A stretch of DNA of 64,000 bases, taken from positions 62,001 through 126,000 of the forward strand of contig NZ_JAVKDF010000027.1 in NCBI RefSeq assembly GCF_040222385.1, read 5' to 3'. Shown here one piece after another: positions 35,167-45,400 of this stretch; position 1 is the stretch's first letter; every line of letters begins with the position of its first letter. Source of the stretch: Imperialibacter sp040222385 (GTDB taxonomy: Bacteria > Bacteroidota > Bacteroidia > Cytophagales > Cyclobacteriaceae). The notes beneath the pieces are model-generated. The model was not told where the DNA came from, searched no databases, and was given only the letters and a program-made list of their open reading frames with translations. Position numbers and translations under genes: made by a program.

Positions 35167-37674
35167 TTACCGGGAAATAATTATTCTGTAGGTAATTATT
35201 GGCCTGCCGGGAACCAGTTGATCATGAAAACGAAGGACGTATATCCCATTGTTGAAAGCCGTAACATCCATTAATTGTGTGCTGTTCTTCTCGTTTTTCA
35301 GCGCCATAGTTTTCAGGCTGTTTCCGTTCAGGTCCATCAACTCAGCCACAACGTTTCCTTTAACCAGCTGTTCATATTTGATGGTAACGAATTTGTCAGC
35401 CGGGTTAGGATACACTTCAAGGTCTTTAAAATAGCTCAAATAAATGCCTGTTTCCTTCACCTTCGTAATAAGGAGCGACTCTTCCGTCACCAATGCTTCG
35501 AGTGAGATCCTGTTTTGCTCCAGGCCTGCTCCGCCTCCAAGCTGGAAGTCGATAAAAGAGGCTGGGTCTATTGGAATGCCGGGGTACTGAATATTGATCC
35601 TATAATCGCCGTCAGCCAGGTTGCTAATTTCAAACTCACCGTTTTCATCGGTCTGTATGTACACCACCAATTCATAGTCGTCTTCGTTTCCCTTTGCTCT
35701 GAACCTTGAACGACTAATGCTTACCCCTGCTCCCTTCACCCGTTTGCGGTCCAACACTTTGCCACTGCCGAAATCTTCATCCAAAAAACCCAACACAACG
35801 TTGTCGCCATCATCTGGTGTCAACTCTCTTGGAAGATACTCCATCGTAATGTCGGCGCCAGTAGTGTTTTCCCTCAAGTTTACGACGTCGGCAAATGCCC
35901 AATCTATCGTCCTTTTATGATAGGTGGGAATATAAACGTTGTTGTTTTGGCTGGCATAGAGCAGATAGTCTCCTAACACAAGTTGAGAAATAAAAAACAA
36001 ACCGTTGGCTCCCCCGGTATAACTACCCAGGGTGTCGTAACGCCCAGGTCTAATGCCCAGCGTAGCACCAGTGGCATTGGCAACATTGGCTCCATCTGCG
36101 TTCGTTACTCGCCCTTGCACGCTGGCTGTCGCCCTGATCTTCTGAGTATTGCTGGCCAGAATAAGGTCAGGAACTAGTGAACTCGTAGCACGGAGTTCGT
36201 ATTCTCCCATGTTGTCATAAATCAAATCATCGATGGCATAGGTAGACGAGTTGGCCTGAGCAACCGATTCACCATTCCGAAACCATTGGTATTCGTTGGC
36301 AGATCCGCCGACCGACAAATCATGAACAAAAGAGGTATGAACCGGCTGTAGGGAATCCAGCGCCGTTCCAAATTTGCCCTGGTTAGCATAGTTAAAATTA
36401 GAGAGTCCGATGTTCGGTTCAAGGTCATCAAATTGTAAAAGGTTACCAGAAACATCGATCAACTGAATATTAGGCAACGTTGAAAGGTTGGGAAGGCTTT
36501 CCAGCCTGTTGCTCGCCAGGTTGAGCGTTTGAAGGTTGGTAAGCTGTGCTGCCGAAGCAGGTACGCCCTGTCCGATTTGGTTATTTGAAAGGTTCAGACT
36601 GGCCGCCAAAGACAACTTTCTAAGGTCAGCTGTGAGGCGGCCTGTGAGGTTATTGTCAGCCAGGTTGATGCCCACTACCCTTCCTCCCTGGACGCTGACG
36701 CCGTGCCAGGTATCTATCGGGGCAGTTAACCAATCTGTTTTGTTGATCCAGTCGTCTCCATTTGCTCTTGCATAAAGCTTTACCAAAGCGATGGAGTCGG
36801 CTTCCCTGCTGTTATTGATTTCGCTGGCCAAGGCATAAAAGTTAAAAAGTGCGTCTTCAAAACTGGTAACCGTGCCGTTGTCAACCGTGCCACTGGTAGA
36901 CTGCTGGCCCAGGCTTTCGTAAGTACCGCCAAGTTCATCTGATGCCACTATTGAGGCATTGTTCATCGTGCCTATGAAGCTTTCATTGATTGTCGGCAAG
37001 GTAATTTTCCCCTCAGTCATTTCGCCCGAAACAACTGTTCTCTCCCAATATCTAGCCTGTGAGATTTCGACAACCCCCAGGCCACCTTGGCCGACCGGGT
37101 GAGGTTCTTTCGCCTCCATGGCAACCACCGGAGCATTGCCTTTTACTTTTATTAGCTCAACTGGAGTGAAGGTGGAGCCAGTGCCAATGGGAAAGTATTG
37201 ATTGCCCTGCCCTGAAATTTGCATTTTCCCCCGGACATAACTCGACAAAGATGCGCCGGAAATACTGGCAGTACTTTTCACAACAAAGTTGGCCGATGGG
37301 TTTACATCTATCAGCCCGTCCGTGAGCACAAGCCCTTCAGTAATTAAAACATTGGATGAAATTTGCTTCGAGCCTCCCCCGTTAACAAACAACGAGGCCA
37401 ATTGCTGCCCATTGTGAGCAAATGTTTGGCTTGTCCCTGTCAAATTCACAATACCCAAACCTCCGTAGGTGCCTGAGTTACTCCAGTCGTTGTAGAGATA
37501 AAGCGTGCCATTATTAGAAATAGTACCTTGGTTGATCGCATTGGCTTGCACACCAACCTTGGTGGCAACAGTAATACCTATCGTGGTGCCTGGGCTGGTA
37601 GTAAACTGGGCCAGCGAGGAGTTACCTCTGATCATCGCTCCCAAAAACAAAAAGACTATTACTATATATCTCAT
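35167..37674 (-). CDS. T9SS-sorted LRR/Ig surface protein (smallest of the paralogue family)
   Basis: The product has 835 residues. A signal peptide ends in NSSLAQ. Residues about 25-285 form a beta-rich, low-charge region unlike the paralogues, opening with GTTIGITVATKVGV and containing an HNGQQLASLFVNGGG stretch. Then come LRRs starting SIALVKLYARANGDDW (about 290-400), an Ig-like domain with YQWFRNG (about 415-500), a carboxypeptidase-regulatory-like domain ending in TIDWAFADV (about 505-600), an SdrD-B-like domain with DRKRVKGAGVS (about 620-720) and a type A sorting signal with VYPNPADKF (about 745-835). The last 540 residues are the constant assembly shared with three other proteins here. 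It lies 11 bp after the fibre-like gene 37686-42278, so the two are probably co-translated. Confidence 0.9.
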   Translation of the reverse strand: MRYIVIVFLFLGAMIRGNSSLAQFTTSPGTTIGITVATKVGVQANAINQGTISNNGTLYLYNDWSNSGTYGGLGIVNLTGTSQTFAHNGQQLASLFVNGGGSKQISSNVLITEGLVLTDGLIDVNPSANFVVKSTASISGASLSSYVRGKMQISGQGNQYFPIGTGSTFTPVELIKVKGNAPVVAMEAKEPHPVGQGGLGVVEISQARYWERTVVSGEMTEGKITLPTINESFIGTMNNASIVASDELGGTYESLGQQSTSGTVDNGTVTSFEDALFNFYALASEINNSREADSIALVKLYARANGDDWINKTDWLTAPIDTWHGVSVQGGRVVGINLADNNLTGRLTADLRKLSLAASLNLSNNQIGQGVPASAAQLTNLQTLNLASNRLESLPNLSTLPNIQLIDVSGNLLQFDDLEPNIGLSNFNYANQGKFGTALDSLQPVHTSFVHDLSVGGSANEYQWFRNGESVAQANSSTYAIDDLIYDNMGEYELRATSSLVPDLILASNTQKIRATASVQGRVTNADGANVANATGATLGIRPGRYDTLGSYTGGANGLFFISQLVLGDYLLYASQNNNVYIPTYHKRTIDWAFADVVNLRENTTGADITMEYLPRELTPDDGDNVVLGFLDEDFGSGKVLDRKRVKGAGVSISRSRFRAKGNEDDYELVVYIQTDENGEFEISNLADGDYRINIQYPGIPIDPASFIDFQLGGGAGLEQNRISLEALVTEESLLITKVKETGIYLSYFKDLEVYPNPADKFVTIKYEQLVKGNVVAELMDLNGNSLKTMALKNEKNSTQLMDVTAFNNGIYVLRFHDQLVPGRPIITYRIIISR

Positions 37675-37685
37675 CCCTTTGTCAG

Positions 37686-40600
37686 TTAATCAACCTTCTG
37701 AACGGTATAGTAAATTCTGAAGCTCAGTAGCGCCAAGTTTGAATTTGCCTGTTTAGTCTGGAAGCTCAAGTAATAGAAATACAGATCATTGTCAATCAAT
37801 GGAGCATTGATGAACGTCTCCGAAAGATTTTGCACGGCAGGATTTTGGCCTGCGCTTGTCACGTTTGTCATTGCGATACCCCCCGTGGCGGTATGGGTTC
37901 CTCTGGCGAGTTGCACAGTAACATTGTATGTTGCATCATTATCAATTACGAAGGCGTCTACTTGCGTTACTGTCGCACCGTTGGGCAGTTCAATGCCTGC
38001 CGACATTGTTGCGTTAACAGTAGCAGTTCCATTGACGATGTATTTTCCCAGCGTGCCTCCTTGTGTGGCCAACGGTTCGTTACTCTCAGGAGTAAAAGAT
38101 TTATTAGAGACAGAAAGGATTTTGGTCACTGCCGACGGGTAGAAATATTCAGTGGCTTGGATATTCCCGTTTACTTCAAGCACTTCACCCGGCGTAGTTG
38201 TGCCAATACCGACTCGACCAAAACCGTCAATTGCCATAGCATCCACATAGGTTGGCCCGGCAGTATTAGTTAGCACAGAGAATCTCATTCCTCCGGCTGA
38301 AGCTGTCGTCTTTAGTGCTGAAATTTTACCCAGATCAAATCTATTAGATCCATTGGTTGATCCCCTAAAAGAAAGTGCAACGCCGGTGCCGATGCCACCG
38401 AGATTATTGTTGGTCAATGAAAGCATGCTAAAAACAGATCCGTTAGCTGTTCCATCGCTAAACTCTACTTTATAGGTGCCGTCAGCAGCACCATAGGAAA
38501 CCCTGTTTCCCTGTAAAAAAATATCGCCAAACAGCCCGCCGCTCCATGGACTACCCGCTTTTAACGTCAGGTTTCCACCGTTTGTAGCGCCGCCAAATTG
38601 CTGCCCGCCGCCGGCACTAACCGTCAAATTGTTACCGTTTCCAGCAACTGCATTCCCCACCTGAATTGCACGGTTGGCACCCTGTTCCAATTGGAAATCG
38701 CCATTAGCATAAGCTACCGGGGAACCAGATGGCCCGTTAAAATAAATTTTACCATTTACAAGGACATTAGAGGGGGTTAAAAAACCTGGCTGAATACCCG
38801 GATTGAGAACAATGTCACCACCCACATCACTATTGGTAGCCCCGTCGCCGGCGGTCAATATCAAGTCGTTGCCCACTCCCGAGGCCGCCGACGCAATTGA
38901 AATCTCCCGGTCATTTCCCTGGTCGAAGGTAATATCCTGACTTATGCTACCGTCAATCCCTGTGGCATCGAGCTTCAACCAACCGCTGCCGTCATAGCCC
39001 TGAAATTCACTTCCAGTCCACCTTAATGTCCCAGCATTGGTTCCCGCCGTGTTGCCGATTTTGACACCACCGTTTACTTCTAGTAATTCAGCTGGATTCG
39101 GTGCACCAATACCAACATTTACACCATTACCCAAAATCATTGTATTTGCATTCGCCGCAGTAGTGTTTGCTCCGATGGCTATAGCGTTCGTCGCACTGGC
39201 GATCGCATTTGTTCCAACAGCAATAGCGTCATCCTGAATTGTTATCGACGACGCCCCTATAGCCACTGTTCCTGAAAATGTGCCTCCCGTTGACCCGGCA
39301 CCAGACCCAATCGCTACATTGTCTGATCCTGAAACATTGTTGTCACCAGCCTCGTAGCCTAAATAGGTATTGTCGGCACCAGTTGATGTGATTACACCGG
39401 CCCTGTATCCGTAAAATGAATTATTCGACGATGTAGCTGTCGCCCCGGCAAGCCACCCCATTATTGTGTTGTGTGATTCCGTTGTCAGGTTACCGCCCGA
39501 TGCTCTGCCGTAAAGCACGTTGCCCTGACCAGAAGTTAGGAGATCCCCGGAAAGCACTCCTGCCTTCAGTGTGCCAGTAGGAGCATCCTCAAAAACAACG
39601 GTACTTAAATCGACATAACCCTTGGTAGCCGCATCGGTTGAGCTAACCGGCGTGCCTAAGTTTGTTGCCAACTGTCCACCCATATTAACTGAAGACGCCG
39701 GGTTTCCAAACCCACTAAGTGGGATATTGGATTTGTCTAGCTTTGCATCTGTTACGGCATTGTTTGCTATCAGCGTAGCTCCCTGAGTGCCAGTTACGTC
39801 ACCAGCGAGGGAGCCCGTAAAACCAGTGGCGGTAACATTTGTGAGTTGTGAACCGTCAACGGCCGGCAAACCGGTAGCGTCGAGCTGCACAACATTACCG
39901 GGGGATACCCCCACGTTGAGTCCAGCCGCCGTGCCTAGCCCTGTAATAACGGCTGTGCTAATACTATTAATGTCATCGTCGGTGATGGTATTATCTGCTA
40001 TTTTTCCGCCTGTGCCACCGCTGACGGCACCATTTGATATGATGGTTGTTCCCTGGCCACCCGCCACGTCGCCAGCCAGTGCCCCTGTAAAATTGACTGC
40101 GGTTACATTGGTCAACTGCGAGCCTTCAACAGCTGGCAATTTGGCACCTCCGTCAAGCTGCACCACATTATTAGCAGCAGTACCTACATTTAGGGCGGCG
40201 GCTGTTCCCAGGCCCGAAATCTGGGCAGCGGACATGTTTACCAGTGCAGATCCGTCCAGTGCAGGCAGTGTACCATCCGAGGGTAGTTGAACTAGGTCAT
40301 TCGTGGTCACTCCGGCATCAAGTGTAGCGGCTGTTCCCAGACCGGTAACCTTTGCCGCAGACACATCTGCAATATCTGCATCCACGATCGCACCATCCGA
40401 TATTTTGTCACTAGTCACAGCATTATTTGCAATCTTTATATTGGTCACGTTACCATCAGCCAAATCTTCGGTAATGACTGAGCCATTAACTATCTTATCA
40501 CTGCTTACTGCGTCAGTGGCGATTTTTGTGTTGGTAACGGCATTATTGGCCAGTGCCGCCGTAGTGATAGAACCAGCTCCTACAACAACTCCTGTCAGAT

Positions 40601-42278
40601 TAGATCCATCAACCGCCGGAAGCGCACCCGTTCCGTCTAGCTGAACAATGTTGCTAGTCCCTGTGCCAACATTAAGTGTGGCCGCAGTTCCCAGACCTAT
40701 TATCTTTCCTGCATCAACATCACTGATGTCATTGTCTGAAATTGTTCCATCAAGTATTTCCAGGCTGGAAATCCCACCAGCCGGAACTTCAAACGTTGAC
40801 CCATTCGACACCAATGTAATACCATCCACGAAGGACAGGTCGTTGACCATGTCGTGCGTAATAACTGCCGACTGGATTTGAGCTATTCCTGTGTTATCAA
40901 CAGTGATATGGCCAGTAATTACCTGCTCCTGAGGAGTATTGGTGCCGTCTCCAATCAGCAACGTGCCATTGGTAAGCGAAGCCAAACCCGTAACATCAGC
41001 CGCAGGCGCCCAGGCGCTGCCAGTCCATTTTAATACCTGACCATTTGTTGCTCCTGACTGGGTAATCTTTGCCGGTGCTACGTCGCTTACCTTGGCGTCT
41101 GTCACCGACCCATTCACCAGCTTTGCCGTTGTCACTCCATTGTCACGCACCTCAAACGAAGAGCCGTTCGACGCCAGTGTAACTCCATCCACTACAGCGG
41201 TGTTCAAGTCGGAGAATGCGATCGAGCCATCTATAACTTCTGCGCTGCTGACAGTATTCGGGCCTGGGGTAGCGGGAATGTTCGTTAAACCGCTTCCATC
41301 GCCCGAAAAGGAGCTCGCCGTCACTGATCCTGTGGTCGAAATGTTCTGTGCACCAAAATCTGGGGTAACCTTGGTACCAGCAATTGCTGCGGCAGCGTTG
41401 ACGTCCGCATCTGCAATCGATCCATCAATAACTTCCGGGCTGCCAACCGTATTTGGCCCTGGGGTAGCTGGGATATTGGTCAACCCGCTTCCATCACCGG
41501 AAAAAGATGCGCCGGTTACTGTGCCTGTGGTTATGACGTTTTGTGTGCCAAAGTTTGGGTTAACCTTTGTTCCTGCTATGGCGGCCGTCGCACTTATGTC
41601 TGTGTCAACAATTGATCCATCTATTATCTCAGCGCTGCCAATGCTGTTTGGGCCCGTGGTGATTGATAATATCTCTACCTGTAGTTCTTCGAGCGCAGCC
41701 TGAGTATTGGTGGCCAATAGGTTTGCATTGGGAATGACCGTCTGATTAGACGCCGAATCCAGGGCAAATTTCCAAAGACTTCCATTCCAAACGAGGCTAA
41801 AACCCGTTGATGGTGCGATGCTGTCCAGCGGTAGTCCTTTGAGCCCTGAAACCACTAGAGAATCGAACCTGCCCAACACATCGCCGGCAGATGCTGTTGT
41901 GATGGTCACATCATCTGTTGCATCGATATCGCCTGAGTTGGTAATTTCCTGACCGACAATTGAAATACCGTCACCAGCTACAAACTGAGAGAGTCCAATT
42001 GCGTTCCAGCCAGCGTTGTACCAAACATACAATGTCCCATCATCGCTATCGAAAACCAACATGCCATTGTCGGTAGCCGTCAGATTGGCTGCGAAGGCGG
42101 TTCGCTCAGCGGCGGTTAGTCGGGGAGCAAGAAAGCCTTGATTTCCATTAATAGCAATTAACTCGAGGACAGCATTTTGATTTGGCGTTTCGGTGCCAAT
42201 GCCAACTGAGTTTTGAGCATACAAGTTCTGAATAGCACATACCAGTGCAATTGAGAACACCAAAATTTTAAATTTCAT
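37686..42278 (-). CDS. Tail-fibre-like repeat protein, secreted, no T9SS signal
   Basis: The product has 1,530 residues. A signal peptide (CAIQNLYAQ) is followed by NSVGIGTETPNQNAVLELIA, a common Bacteroidota fibre N-terminus. Residues about 205-360 hold 65-residue repeats (GSGLTNIPATPGPNT). Residues about 510-850 hold repeats of the type GLGTAATLNVG...NVVQLDG with DGSIVDADI phrases. Residues about 950-1080 hold YadA-head-like repeats (VAIGSGAGS, AIAIGANT). Further VGIGTTTPGEVLEVNG segments lead to a beta-rich C-terminal domain ending in FRIYYTVQKVD. These features resemble phage tail fibres and trimeric adhesins, so a trimeric fibre is likely. No T9SS signal, S74 chaperone or YadA membrane anchor was found, so its export and attachment are unexplained. 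It is paired with the T9SS gene downstream (11 bp). Confidence 0.85.
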   Translation of the reverse strand: MKFKILVFSIALVCAIQNLYAQNSVGIGTETPNQNAVLELIAINGNQGFLAPRLTAAERTAFAANLTATDNGMLVFDSDDGTLYVWYNAGWNAIGLSQFVAGDGISIVGQEITNSGDIDATDDVTITTASAGDVLGRFDSLVVSGLKGLPLDSIAPSTGFSLVWNGSLWKFALDSASNQTVIPNANLLATNTQAALEELQVEILSITTGPNSIGSAEIIDGSIVDTDISATAAIAGTKVNPNFGTQNVITTGTVTGASFSGDGSGLTNIPATPGPNTVGSPEVIDGSIADADVNAAAAIAGTKVTPDFGAQNISTTGSVTASSFSGDGSGLTNIPATPGPNTVSSAEVIDGSIAFSDLNTAVVDGVTLASNGSSFEVRDNGVTTAKLVNGSVTDAKVSDVAPAKITQSGATNGQVLKWTGSAWAPAADVTGLASLTNGTLLIGDGTNTPQEQVITGHITVDNTGIAQIQSAVITHDMVNDLSFVDGITLVSNGSTFEVPAGGISSLEILDGTISDNDISDVDAGKIIGLGTAATLNVGTGTSNIVQLDGTGALPAVDGSNLTGVVVGAGSITTAALANNAVTNTKIATDAVSSDKIVNGSVITEDLADGNVTNIKIANNAVTSDKISDGAIVDADIADVSAAKVTGLGTAATLDAGVTTNDLVQLPSDGTLPALDGSALVNMSAAQISGLGTAAALNVGTAANNVVQLDGGAKLPAVEGSQLTNVTAVNFTGALAGDVAGGQGTTIISNGAVSGGTGGKIADNTITDDDINSISTAVITGLGTAAGLNVGVSPGNVVQLDATGLPAVDGSQLTNVTATGFTGSLAGDVTGTQGATLIANNAVTDAKLDKSNIPLSGFGNPASSVNMGGQLATNLGTPVSSTDAATKGYVDLSTVVFEDAPTGTLKAGVLSGDLLTSGQGNVLYGRASGGNLTTESHNTIMGWLAGATATSSNNSFYGYRAGVITSTGADNTYLGYEAGDNNVSGSDNVAIGSGAGSTGGTFSGTVAIGASSITIQDDAIAVGTNAIASATNAIAIGANTTAANANTMILGNGVNVGIGAPNPAELLEVNGGVKIGNTAGTNAGTLRWTGSEFQGYDGSGWLKLDATGIDGSISQDITFDQGNDREISIASAASGVGNDLILTAGDGATNSDVGGDIVLNPGIQPGFLTPSNVLVNGKIYFNGPSGSPVAYANGDFQLEQGANRAIQVGNAVAGNGNNLTVSAGGGQQFGGATNGGNLTLKAGSPWSGGLFGDIFLQGNRVSYGAADGTYKVEFSDGTANGSVFSMLSLTNNNLGGIGTGVALSFRGSTNGSNRFDLGKISALKTTASAGGMRFSVLTNTAGPTYVDAMAIDGFGRVGIGTTTPGEVLEVNGNIQATEYFYPSAVTKILSVSNKSFTPESNEPLATQGGTLGKYIVNGTATVNATMSAGIELPNGATVTQVDAFVIDNDATYNVTVQLARGTHTATGGIAMTNVTSAGQNPAVQNLSETFINAPLIDNDLYFYYLSFQTKQANSNLALLSFRIYYTVQKVD
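39740..40740 (-). repeat. Degenerate repeats within the fibre-like gene
   Basis: The encoded protein repeats GLGTAA(T/A)LNVG, VVQLD, LPAV(D/E)GSQLTNV and (D/N)xxITDxDI phrases at least five times with variable spacing. The DNA copies are diverged, consistent with old expansion. Confidence 0.6.
41194..41660 (-). repeat. 195-bp tandem repeats (65 residues) in the fibre-like gene
   Basis: Two full and one partial in-frame units carry the phrase GSGLTNIPATPGPNT. Matching points at 41251, 41446 and 41641 give an exact period of 195 bp. Unit number could change without breaking the frame. Confidence 0.75.
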
Positions 42279-42293
42279 GTTCGATTAGATCGG

Positions 42294-42314
42294 TTGAGCC
42301 TATATACGGCTCAA
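42294..42314. other. Stem-loop in the leader of the fibre-like gene
   Basis: TTGAGCC and GGCTCAA form a perfect 7-bp inverted repeat around a 7-nt loop, 16-36 nt before the ATG at 42278. It could be an operator or an mRNA hairpin affecting translation. No exact promoter box was seen in this 169-bp gap. Confidence 0.4.
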
Positions 42315-42394
42315 GAAAATACAATAGTTGTAAAAAAGGCCCGTAAACTGGGCTATAGGCAGCGACACAAGATAAGAATTTTTCAATATAAAAT

Positions 42395-42417
42395 ATCACT
42401 TAAACTACTTAAGTGGT
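42395..42417 (-). terminator. Possible terminator after the 42448-47886 gene
   Basis: CACTTAA and TTAAGTG pair across ACTAC and extend by a wobble and one more pair. On the minus strand the stem is followed by ATTTTAT. It begins about 30 nt after the stop at 42448. The stem is AT-rich, so strength is doubtful. Confidence 0.45.
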
Positions 42418-42447
42418 AAAATTGGAACCTTGCTCACCTATAACTAA

Positions 42448-45400
42448 CTATCTCGTTACAATTATCCTCAGGGAGAGAATGTGTTGCCCATTTTGATTTG
42501 TGTCGTAAAACCGCAAAATATAAATACCAGCTCTCACGTCTTCTACATTAAGAAGAATCTCTTTGCTAAGGCCCTGCTCCAGGCTGGCACTTCTTATCGT
42601 CTGGCCTGTCAAGTCCATCAAGTCAGCAATTACTTCTCCCTTCACCAATTTCTCATAACGGATTGTTAAGAATTTGTCGGCAGGGTTAGGATATACAGTC
42701 AGCCCTTTGAAGTAATCCAGATAGATGCCTGTTTCTTCAACTTTTGTTACCACGATAGATTCTGGGCTGGCAAATGCATTTACCTTTATGCTATTTTGTT
42801 CTACCCCAGTTCCCCCGCCCAGCTGAAAATCAACAAAAGATGTCGGATCCATTGGAATACCCGGATATTGAATGTTGAGCCGGTAATCTCCGTCGGGCAA
42901 ATTGTTCATTTCAAATTCACCATTTGCGTCGGTTTGCACATAGGCTATTAGCTCGTAGTCCTCGTCATTATCCTTCGCCCTAAATCGTGAACGACTCACG
43001 CTTACTCCCGCTCCTTTCACTCTCTTTCTGTCAAATACCCTCCCGTCAGCATCTCCAAAATCTGACTCAAACAACCCGCTGAATGTATTGTCGCCGTCTG
43101 CCGGGGTCAATACAGGCAAAACACCCTCCATCGTAAGCACCAGTTCACCAACATTGCCACGGAGCTGAAGAAGATCGGCAAAGGCCCAATCGATGGTGCT
43201 TTTGTAAAAGCTTGGTAAAAAGGCCTCTATATCCTGCTCAGCATAAAGCAGATAGTCCCCCAGAACAACATCTTCGATGAAAAATGTGCCGTTTGGCTCG
43301 CTTCTAAAGTGCCCTGTGGTATCGTAGGCACCTGACTTGACTATAAGTAGTGCGCCAAGAGCATCACTTATCGGAAGTTCGCTTTTGTCTGTTATCCTAC
43401 CCGAAAGGCTGGCTGTAGCTAAAACTCGTTGCACCCTACTTTTGATAGTCAGGCCAGGCACCTTAGAATTGGTCACTTCCAGTTGGTAGTCGCCCATCTT
43501 ATTGAAGTCTATTCCAGCAATAGTGTACTCCGCCACATCTCCTCCCTCTACCTCCACACCACCCCTGAACCACTGATAGCTATTAGCTGTGCCACCAATC
43601 GATACGCCAAGAATGTAATCAGCACCCACCGGCACCAGCTCTTCCAACATTACTCCCGCCAATTTTTGTGGACTATATACCAGACTGGAAATGTTGATGT
43701 TTGGCTCGAGGTCATCAAACTGTAGCCTGTTGTCCGAGACATTGAGTAGGGTAAGCTGTATGATATTTGCCAGAACAGGGAGGCTGGTGATTTCATTTGC
43801 CGATAAATCGATGCTCGTTAGCTTCCTCATATCGCCCAGGAATCCCGGCAAGTCACCTGAAAGGTTGTTTGCCGCTAAGTCAATCCCGCTTACTCTATCT
43901 CTGGTAACTGTTATACCAAACCAGGAAGATAAATCGGCCGTGTTCCATCCCGAATTATTTATCCAGTTGTCCCCACTGGTTGAGTTATACAGTTCCTCCA
44001 ACAATAACCTGTCACGCTCGAGAGAGCTCACCCTGAGTGCTACAGGCATAGTTGTTAACGTCAGCCCCGGAACGATACTACTGGTAACTTCTACATAGTA
44101 GTTGCCCTCGTCGGCAAATGTTGGAAAATCGATTGTATGATTGACCCCGGCAGCATCCCCGATTGAGATTTCATTTTTAAACCACTGATAATTGTTTGCG
44201 CTGCCGCCGACCTGGCGATCCAAGGTCAGGCTTTCCCCTCTCTCCTGAAGCGTATCAACCTGGGTAAGAAGTGGAGCCTGTGGCGAAAACGTGAAAGAGG
44301 CTAGCCCTATATTGGGTTCCAGTGAGGCAAAATCAAGAACATTACCAGCAACGTTGGTGGTAGAAAGTGTCAGTGATTTCAGGTTGGGTAAACCGGTAAT
44401 CTGATTATTGCTGACATTGAGGGTTCTCAATGAATCAAGCACAAGAATATCATCGGGCACGGCTCCTCTGAGGCCGTTTGCAGACAAATCAATGCCTGTT
44501 ATCCTTGACAGGGATGCCGTTACTCCAAACCAGTTCTCAATTTTCTGGCCAGGTGCAAGCCAATTAGTATTATTGACCCAATTAGCTCCGTCAAGAGATT
44601 CATATAGGCGTACAAGAGCCAGGGAATCAGATGCGATGACTCCATCCTTGATCTTCTGGATTTCAAGCACACTGCTATTTTCTGCGAGATTTCCTGCCAA
44701 GTCCGTCACACTTGTCGGCTGAAGATTTACCTCCAACAACGCAATGTCTGCGTTGACCAACAAGATAAGCTGATAATTTGAGGCGTTGATTTGGGCAATT
44801 GTATCCACGACACCATTGAGCACCTCAAAATCCTGGCTTGTCAGATTGGTGACTGCTTCTGAAAATTGGACGTCAACAGATATGACACCTGTTATTGCTG
44901 GCTGCGGCAGGCTGTGAATCAAAGTGGCTGTAGGGGGCACAATGTCTTTGAGCCCTTCGGTGCCAATTGTATCGCCCCGATTGCCAAGACTATCCGTTAA
45001 AACAACTTTAACGCTGATAATACCGTCGGCCAAGCTGGCCAAATCTATTTCGGTAAGGCGCTCTGGGTCGGAGGAAATAGTGCTACTGCCGCTTATTGTC
45101 AGGGCACTGCTGTCCGCCTCGCTATTTATGAAATAGTCAAAAGACGCTCCTATTTCCCCATTTAATATATCGAACGTTAATAACTGTGAATCAAGATTCA
45201 CGGGCCCGCTTTGCACAATCACCGTGTCAGCAGTGGCTGGAATATTGTCGATGCTATATACCTCCCCAGTGAAGGGGATGCTGATAACGGCTGGCAAAAC
45301 TCCAGTGTTGTCTGTGAAATCCAGCCCCAGCGTGCCCCCGGCTGCGCCAAATTCTGCTGCAACCAGCCAGTTGGCCCCATCCACATCTGATACTGTTGTT

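Noticed and set aside
41092..41703. 203-residue plus-strand frame
   Set aside because: It is antisense to the repeat region of the fibre-like gene; its low-complexity Ser/Pro/Thr/Val composition reflects the repeats on the other strand.
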